Shown here: in pieces, positions 57,022 through 64,000 of the stretch
How positions within the stretch are numbered: position 1 is the first letter of the stretch
How the letters are laid out: each line of letters begins with the position of its first letter
Assembly: GCA_963932145.1 (NCBI GenBank)
Contig: OZ010578.1
Span: 23,211,827-23,275,826 of the forward strand
Source: Acanthosepion lycidas
Lineage: Eukaryota > Mollusca > Cephalopoda > Sepiida > Sepiidae
Direction of reading: 5' to 3'
Length of the DNA stretch: 64,000 nt
Notes under the pieces: model-generated
What the model saw: the letters and a program-made list of their open reading frames with translations, nothing else
Databases searched by the model: none
Told to the model about the DNA's origin: nothing
Made by a program: the position numbers and the translations under genes

Positions 57022-57147
57022 TTTTTTCCTTTTTCTTTCCATCAATTTTATAAGTAGGTATTCCACACTGTTCATTTCTGGCAGATCTTCTAATATCACA
57101 GTGTGGAATACCTACTTTCAAAAGTGATGGAAAGAAAAAGAAAAAAC
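57022..57147. repeat. Foldback element, arms of about 50 bp
   Basis: TAGGTATTCCACACTGT at 57055 is inverted as ACAGTGTGGAATACCTA at 57099; outer TTTTTCTTTCCATC pairs with GATGGAAAGAAAAA. The centre is about 27 nt. Confidence 0.85.
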
Positions 57148-57149
57148 TA

Positions 57150-59675
57150 AATTAGGTAAGTTCAGTAATTCAGTCCATGTGAAGTATAAATGCTTTTTTT
57201 AAATGAAAAACCTTTCTTTTAGCTTTCATTTTAGCCGTAATTGAAAGTTACAGGATTTAAAATTTACTATTTCCAGTTAGCGAAATACACTGTGGTGTAT
57301 TTCAAACATAAATTATCAGAATCGATTTTTTTTCATTAAAATCTATCAAAACAGCCATTTTTGATACAGTTAATTCTCGGCTTTAAAAATATTGTAAAAA
57401 TAAAATATATATATCCTCTGAAACGTTGTTTGAGGAAAATTAGCAAATTTAAAGTTTAGTTAATCTGATTTGAAACAAATATTACTTATAGCATAAAATG
57501 TTGCATACAAATATTTTTAAGTACGAGGTCTTGTTTTTCTGGCCTGTTAGTCGATTTATTTACATCCAATTGACAGCCGAACATGTCCATAGTTAAGTAT
57601 GGTGATGCAAATGATAAAGTTTGTTTTTTAAAAGAAAACTTAAAACACATGATTCTGTACGTAATCACACATACAAAAAAAAAATTGAAATTCTTTTAAA
57701 AATATTTGGGGTCGACAAATTGTAATAAGCTTTTTATGATTAGTAAACATAGTTTTGCTTAATAACAATATTTCCTAAGAATTATCTCTTTGAAAATGAA
57801 TTTTAAAAGATTTAAAATCATTATAAATTTTTCAATTTAAAATTGTAAAAAACTGAAAATAAATCTGATAACAATTCATTTTTCGTCGAAATATTTTTCT
57901 TCAGACAATATTGTCATAAAATAGTGTTTTAATTGTTTCATAAACACAATTAAAATATTTTCTAATTAAATAATGTATCATTTTTATTGCGTTTTTTCTT
58001 ATTATTTTTCGATTCAGAACAAATTTTAGATAAGACTGGGTCCGATTTTGCTAAATAATTCGGTGATTTAAATTCTTCAAAGAATTCTTTCTTTTAACTA
58101 ATATAGTAACTAAAAATGAATTCGTTGAACTTCTCAAGTTTTAATAAAATTAAGTAAGGGGGTGAAACACACATAAAAAATATTCTTACTAAGATTTTCT
58201 AATAAAAATGATTTCAAAAATAAATTCTTTCATTTGTGAATAATTCCTGAAAATTTGATTAAAATCTGACAATTGTTTGATTTTTGCAAAAATTTCCAAA
58301 TTAATGTGTCTGTCACCGCATAACGATTTTGACGATAAAACTGTTTTCATTATTTGGAGCATATTTTCATCACGGGATGCTGATTTTTTAACTATTTCGT
58401 GGAGGGACCTAAAAATGAATTCGGTTGATGAAATAAAATCTATAGATTATATATATAAATTATAATACTGAACTGAGTGAAAGGTTTAAAAAGAATTTTG
58501 ATTTTTTTTTTTTTTTTTTTTTTTTTTCCGTTTCGCTTTTCGTCGCGATGCGAATTAATATCGTCTAATTAAAGGGCTATAATTAAAAGTAAAACTTAAC
58601 GGGGAAGGGTACGTGGCTGATACCGATTAAGGACGCTTGGACTTTTTAAGAAGGATGTCTATTTCCACAGCTAGATTTTTTTTATAAAGACGGTATATAG
58701 CACGAAAGTTTCCTTTATTCCACAGACAACAACCGCAACCACGATATGCGTTTTTTAAGGGTAAGTTAAAATATGAGCTTAGTTAAAGTTTCTATTCGCA
58801 AATACGCTCAATTTAAATGTTATTTTACGATGACCGTCATGGTCAGGCCAATTTCTTGGTATTTAATAAATTCGAAACTTGTCAAGTTAATCATGTACAT
58901 GGCGAAATTTGAAATGAATTAATTTTTTTGCAATGTAAACGAATTATTATATTTTTTTAATGTAAACACACCACGGAGATTGTATTCAAAGAAAGATTAT
59001 GCTGAATCAATGTGTTAAATAAAGATTTTATTTAAAAAAATAACCTGTGATTCGTTCAAATATTGTCCCCTAAATTTTAAAAATCGAACAAAGATCCATA
59101 TCTGTCTGGAAGTTGAAGCTTTATTAATTCAAATGTCTCAAATAATTGTTATAATTCTTTTTCTATCCTTTGCAAATGATTCAAATGTTAGTATGTTATT
59201 ATGGATGATAAAGACTACCAGTTGTCAAAATTTCAGCTTTTCACAGTTGTTATTTCTACCAAATATTAGGTTTTAAAATTTTGTCCCTAAGTTTTGGACG
59301 CTACTGTACATAAAAAATACATATTTACAAATAACGCACTTTACAAACTCACATGTAATGTTCATAGACTGTACCTGCACAATTCAAGTCGTGTATTTAA
59401 ACATTTAAAATCATGTTTGTATTATTACCACATTGCAATTATATTATGAATTATATACAGATTTGCCCCTACTCCATTATTTTTAAACTATTTTGTTGCA
59501 TTTATAAGAGTTATGATTTCGTAACACGCGTATCTTAATTTATGAAATTTGAGAGACCAGTTATCTCCCTTGATGAAACAGTGACAAACCGAGTAAGTTG
59601 CGATCTGCGTTCTTAATGGTGCCATTACAGATTTTAATAAAAACTTAATTAGCCGAGTAAAAAACTGGATGTTAG
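57150..59675. other. Longest stretch without recognised repeats; no gene seen
   Basis: AT-rich. A T-run of 26 at 58501 and a GC-richer patch at 58529-58660. A strong splice-like acceptor and donor pair at 58724 and 58761 is reported as a finding. TGACCGTCATGGTCA at 58831 also occurs at 17995. Confidence 0.5.
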
Positions 59676-59679
59676 TTTA

Positions 59680-59764
59680 ACATATATATGCAAAGTTTCA
59701 TAAATATTGGTTCAAGGGTTTAGGCGGTCAATTGATTCAGACAAACAAACAAAGATTTCAGTCT

Positions 59765-59765
<1 letters not shown>
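59680..59765 (+). mobile_element. RTE-type LINE 3' tail
   Basis: GCAAAGTTTCATAAATATTG, then GGTTCAAGGGTTTAGGCG and CAGACAAACAAACAAAG, recall the widespread 'CAAGTTTCATxAAAATxGGTTCAxxxGTTTAGGCG' tail of RTE-class LINEs in invertebrates. The body is not seen. Confidence 0.45.
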
Positions 59766-59844
<79 letters not shown>

Positions 59845-59848
59845 AGGG
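59766..59848. repeat. (TA)n(GA)n microsatellite at the LINE tail
   Basis: TA tract then GA tract directly after the tail. Confidence 0.95.
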
Positions 59849-60130
59849 AGAGACTGCTGCAAACGTTTTATTAGAGGATACCCTTGTTTGAGATGTGTTT
59901 TTTTCTTTAAACATTATCGTTAACATCTACTGGCCTGTGCATTCAAGTCTTAATAAAGAACATATATGCTCCAGTACCATTTTATTTAATAAGTCTCTCG
60001 TGTGTAAAAACGGTTAGATGTAATTTACACTGTTAAAAAGGGAAAAAAGGTGGTGGGGAGAAGTTCATTCCAAAATGCCTTGAGTTATAATAAATTATTT
60101 CGGATTAAAAACAAGATGCATTAATTCTTT

Positions 60131-60229
60131 ACACACACCCACACACACATACACACACACATACGCACACATATACACACACACATTCACACACACACAT
60201 ACACACGCACACCATATATATATATATAT
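60131..60229. repeat. (CA)n with interruptions, then (TA)n
   Basis: Ends exactly at the terminal repeat of the next element (CCGGGTATAAGAGG). Confidence 0.95.
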
Positions 60230-60230
60230 A

Positions 60231-60789
60231 CCGGGTATAAGAGGAAAATTGTCCAAATCGTGTAGCAGCATGCGATAACTGTTCATCCCACAAAATGTTT
60301 AATATCTCAGGTTTTCCTAGGTTTTAAGACATTTAGCCATCTTGACACCGTTTGTCGTAAACATCATTTAGAAACCTTTTCAGTTATTCAGCTAGAAAGA
60401 GGGCAGGTTAAAATCATTTTATACGAACTACACTATGTCTCCCCAAATAAGCAATGGTGTCGATCATTCAGGCCTTCAGTAATGGTACCAACATTCACAC
60501 TCTGGCTTCCATCTTCAAAGTTCATTCAAGAATCTTCCAGAGAACGGTGAAAAAGCTTTAAAAAGAGGAAACAATGAAGAGAAAAAGAGGTCAGGGCGTC
60601 ACGGCAAGAAGAAGGATCATCATTTCATCTTAATACATTCGTATTGTTCAAAATAGAGTCTAATATTATTATGAGAACCTCGGAGAATTCCAGTAAGATA
60701 TCTTTAATCTATTCTAAAGTTCAAAGCTTAATGTAACAATTCGACAATTTTGCTGTTACACGATTGGGACAATTTTGCTAATACACCGA

Positions 60790-60790
<1 letters not shown>
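60231..60790 (+). mobile_element. Tc1/mariner family X, non-autonomous copy with both ends
   Basis: Left end CCGGGTATAAGAGGAAAATT; right end complement CGGTGTATTAGCAAAATTGT, about 560 bp. Inside, AMVSIIQAFSNGTN and HTLASIFKVHSR (about 60450-60540) remain of the HTH, and GRHGKKKDHHF-like bases near 60600. The DDE region is deleted. Flanked on both sides by (TA)n. Confidence 0.75.
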
Positions 60791-60847
<57 letters not shown>

Positions 60848-61629
60848 TTAATGCATGTTTCATTAAATAATATAGACAAGTTTTGTCTATTTATTTCAAG
60901 TAAGTTCCTTTCATATTGTCTGATAAACTTAATCACATTATCGTTGAAAGACGAAAGGAAAACGCCATATTGATAGTTATTTAAATGTAGAGTCAAGCGC
61001 CGTAAAAGCGAGTTTGTGGCTTGACTCTACATTTAAATGATAACTTATAAACAACATGCCTGCCCGCGTACTCAATTCCGGAAAATCCTTGTTGACAACA
61101 CGACTATATTTAAACATGCAAACAATAAACAAAAATTAAAAATTCTATATTTATACATAAAATAGTTGAAACCTAACCTGAACAAAATAAACTATGAAAT
61201 CTCCACAAATATCCTTAAATGCCTATAATATATAACATAAGCCATTGGTTTATACCAATGGCTTCCCATACTTAATGCTTCTTGTTTTTCACTCTTGCGG
61301 GGTCATGTGTGACGTCACGAGCTGCGACGCGATTTTCGCTTCCGCGTCTCGTATATACGAGTCTGTCGTTAATTGAAATTTTTATGCCGCAAGGGTGGAC
61401 TATCATTGTTGTTTCGTCCGTTGTTGTTTGATTTATTGAAATCTTCATCTTTGATAATGGCTTGTGTAAGCCGAAAGCTTAGATTGGATTTAAACAGGTA
61501 TCAATATGGTGATTTCCTTTCGTCTTTCAACGATAATGTGATTAAGGTTATCAGACAATAGGAACAAAACTTGTCTATATTACTTAATGAAACATGCATT
61601 AATGAAAAAATGCTGCCTAAATATACACA

Positions 61630-61690
<61 letters not shown>
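60791..61690. mobile_element. Foldback element, copy 2, bounded by (TA)n on both sides
   Basis: Arms about 60846-60973 and 61496-61604. The right arm lacks about 22 bp. The centre holds the same TTGATAATGGCTTGTGTAAG block, the 42-nt core (61307-61348) and CCATTGGTTTATACCAATGG. (TA)n flanks at 60794-60845 and 61632-61690; the right end reads TGCTGCCTAAATATACAC. A hairpin at 60979-61038 (perfect 20-bp arms ATTTAAATGTAGAGTCAAGC) is inserted near the left arm and absent from copy 1. Confidence 0.8.
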
Positions 61691-61692
<2 letters not shown>

Positions 61693-62629
61693 AAAAAAAA
61701 CAAATTTAGAAAATTGAGCTTAGAGCATTTTCAATACCTTATTATAAAAGCAAGAACGTGGTTTAAGCGAGCTCCTAAAAGAACTCATTCAACAATTACC
61801 TGACTTATAATACTGAGAAACCGGTGGAAAATATGCAAGAACCTCACCTACCTCGCAGAATCTTTGATTTATGATTTATATTGATGTATTACAATTTGTT
61901 TTTTTTTTGTTTTGTTTTGTTTGTTTTTTTTTATTTGATCGAGACGTTTTTGATTTGGGTTTGAATCACACCATTTTTAAATTTTTGTTCATTGATACAT
62001 TTTCTTTTATGTATAATTCCTCTCATTGATAAAACTTTCCCTAAACGTGATAACCTTTCGCTGTGACCCGAGAATGTAACTGTCTGCTTTCCAAATCGGT
62101 TTCATAGAGCGGAAATACGTCTCGGCTTCCTTCGAGATGTGCTTTGAACAAAGCATAAATTTCCCTGTTTATGAAAAAAAAAATTCAACAAAAAATACAA
62201 GTTATTAACTTAAACTCATGGTGAGTATTACTGTTATCACGTGTATTGCCATGAGTTCTTCACTTGTCCCCATAAATTAATGATACGTGCTAAAGTTTAA
62301 ATGAAAATGTCTATTTTACGTTACATCAAACGTTCTCCAGAAATTAATGTTGTTTTTAAACTGCAAAAGGAGATAAGTGAAGCTGAAAGCAGGAAAGCTA
62401 TATTTAATCAACGTCGATGTGCTATAGTCTTACACACAGATGTGTTATAATGCTCTAAAAGAAATTAGAATTTCAATTATTATTGAACTTCTCAAACTAT
62501 CCTTCTGCAACTGGGAACTTATTGAAGCTCTTGTGGTTGAAAAGTTAGTAATGTTCTAGAAGAATTGATAATCAGAAAAACATTTTATGGTTGGCTTAAC
62601 ATTTCAAAAGAATAAATGCATAACAAACT
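61691..62629. other. Stretch without recognised gene
   Basis: Nothing identified. Confidence 0.45.
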
Positions 62630-63000
62630 TCTTGTTTTTAGGTGCCTTCAGGTCGTGTGCGATCATGGCTCTCGACAACTTCTAGTTCCTTTTAGTTCTA
62701 AACAAGATTTGACTCTTTACCATCCTTTCTTTTTCCTTAGCTTTGTCATCCATTTACACAAAATCACTGGGAAGGTTGCTCTTTATTTCCCTATGACCCA
62801 ATTGACTTTGATACGCCCTTTTAGTATTTAATTTTTCAGGTTATCTTTCCTCGTTATTCATCTCAGAAACATAAATTGTATCTTTCTGATTTTAAGTATT
62901 TATTAAGTGAGTTTGGGTTGCAATTTTCTTTAAATTTACTCGTTGTTCATACGTTATCCTCAGCATCTTTCTGTAGAACTACATAGAGTCTTTTTTTCCA
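62630..63000 (-). mobile_element. RTE/BovB-like LINE 3' fragment
   Basis: From GGTGCCTTCAGGTCGTGTGC (antisense 3' terminus) to CCTCAGCATCTTTCTGTAGA at about 62957 (antisense FYRRMLR). Internal shifts. Confidence 0.65.
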
Positions 63001-63587
63001 TCTATTTTAGCACTCGCTGCATTATAAGATGGGAAATATGACATTTCAGAACTCTTTTTCTTTGTTTCGAATGAAATCTTCCTCTCATTAATACATTGCT
63101 TAAATTCTAGAAAGCATCTTTCGCTATTCCAATGCACTCTCCTCTGAAAATAAACTACCCAAATAATTAAATTATCGTACTTGCTTAATTCTAATAACAC
63201 CAACTATTTATTTTTATGAACATATTGTAACGTAAAACAGGCAATCACCATACAGTGCTGATTCCGATGGCCTCTCTATATCTATATCCACACACGCACA
63301 CATACATATATCTGTGTGTGTGCGTGTGTGTTTTTGTATGTGCATGAGAGAGTATAAAAATCAAATAGGAAACGTGTATACATCTAATATGTCTTATCTG
63401 AGAAATAATTTGACAAAATGCTGGCATTTTTATTTTTGTGCTTGATTTCATTGGTTAAGCAGACTTCATGTGCATATGATTTGTCAAAACAGCGTTTTTT
63501 GTATAATTTATGTGTGTAAGTGTATCATAATACTAGTTCGTCTATGCTGGATTCGGATAATATATGTGTGTGTGTGTGTGTGTGTGT
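63001..63587. other. Stretch without recognised gene; (CA)/(GT)-rich tracts
   Basis: CA and GT-rich stretches at about 63288-63335 form an inverted pair; (GT)n at 63563-63588 ends at the next element. Confidence 0.5.
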
Positions 63588-64000
63588 GTCGGGTGTAAGA
63601 GAAAAATTGTCTAATTGTTAGATTAAGCTTTGAACCGTTGTGTCTTAGATACGGTTAAAGATATCTTACTGGAAATCTCCGAGGCCCTTATAACACTATT
63701 AGATTCTACTTTGAACAACAAGAATGTATATAGACCTAAGTTGAAATGACGATCCTTCTTGCTGTTGTGACCTCCTGATACAGTTTTCCTCTCTATTGTT
63801 CACCGTTCTCTTGATTGATCTTGAATGGACTTTGAAGATGTAAGGCAGAGTATGAATATTGGTGCCACTATACAAACCCTGAATGATCTTTTTCGTCTTA
63901 CCATTTCTCATTTGGGAAGACAATATGGGGCTGGCACATATAATGATTTTAACCTGTTCTCTTTCTTGCTGAAAGAGGTTTCAGTGATTCTTACGTTAAA
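63588..64000 (-). pseudogene. Tc1/mariner family X copy, cut by the window end
   Basis: Right end TCGGGTGTAAGAGAAAAATT. The minus strand reads MRNGKTKKIIQGLYSGTNIH and IFKVHSRSIKRTVN (about 63908-63805), then QQQEGSSFQLRS, then jumps to the terminal region. HTH only; DDE deleted here too. It continues beyond 64000. Confidence 0.7.

Overview
The window looks like intergenic or intronic DNA from a large, repeat-rich animal genome, most likely a cephalopod mollusc of octopus type. The reasons are the strong AT bias, long (TA)n, (CA)n(TA)n and (GATA)n microsatellites, dense tRNA-derived SINEs, mariner hairpins of the TTAGGTTGGTGCA type, CR1-like and RTE/BovB-like LINE debris, and Penelope-like elements. 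The species call is inference. I see no intact host gene, no rRNA and no functional tRNA gene. Every recognisable protein similarity is a decayed transposon, and many long reading frames are only translated microsatellites.

Layout. 0-9.5 kb: foldback DNA next to (TA)n tracts, a mariner-class transposase relic (about 2.35-3.24 kb, minus), a roughly 600 bp foldback element, two RTE-like LINE relics on the minus strand (4.4-6.9 kb), and four SINE copies, two of them head to head. 9.6-22.4 kb: an internally deleted Tc1 element, a terminal-inverted-repeat element, mariner MITEs, a mariner transposase relic with an internal duplication, palindromes built around (TA)n, a Tc1/mariner relic (20.5-21.3 kb) and a 27 bp minisatellite. 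22.7-34.5 kb: several RTE-like 3' ends with GAA tails, CR1-like fragments, a pogo/Tigger-like element with a transposase tail, a LINE reverse transcriptase segment amplified as alternating inverted copies, and a GC-rich 330 bp tandem repeat. 35.7-45.3 kb: a Penelope-like element with a GIY-YIG domain, then a cluster of CR1-like and RTE-like reverse transcriptase relics. 46-57 kb: more LINE debris, a nested pogo-type MITE, a second Penelope lineage, and a Helitron helicase relic split by a solo LTR with a 5 bp target duplication. 57.1-59.7 kb is the longest stretch with no recognisable repeat. 59.7-64 kb: an RTE-type tail, a second copy of the foldback element, two more copies of the Tc1/mariner family and another LINE fragment.

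The elements do not form a pathway. What they share is nesting and a repeated association with microsatellites and inverted repeats: foldback elements bounded by (TA)n, LINE ends running into (GAA)n, and inverted SINE pairs that would form long double-stranded RNA if transcribed. The most notable items are two TA-bounded foldback copies sharing an identical 42-nt GC-rich core with a CRE palindrome, the LTR insertion that cleanly splits a Helitron helicase frame, the perfect hairpins, and a hammerhead-like core in the SINE 3' tail.
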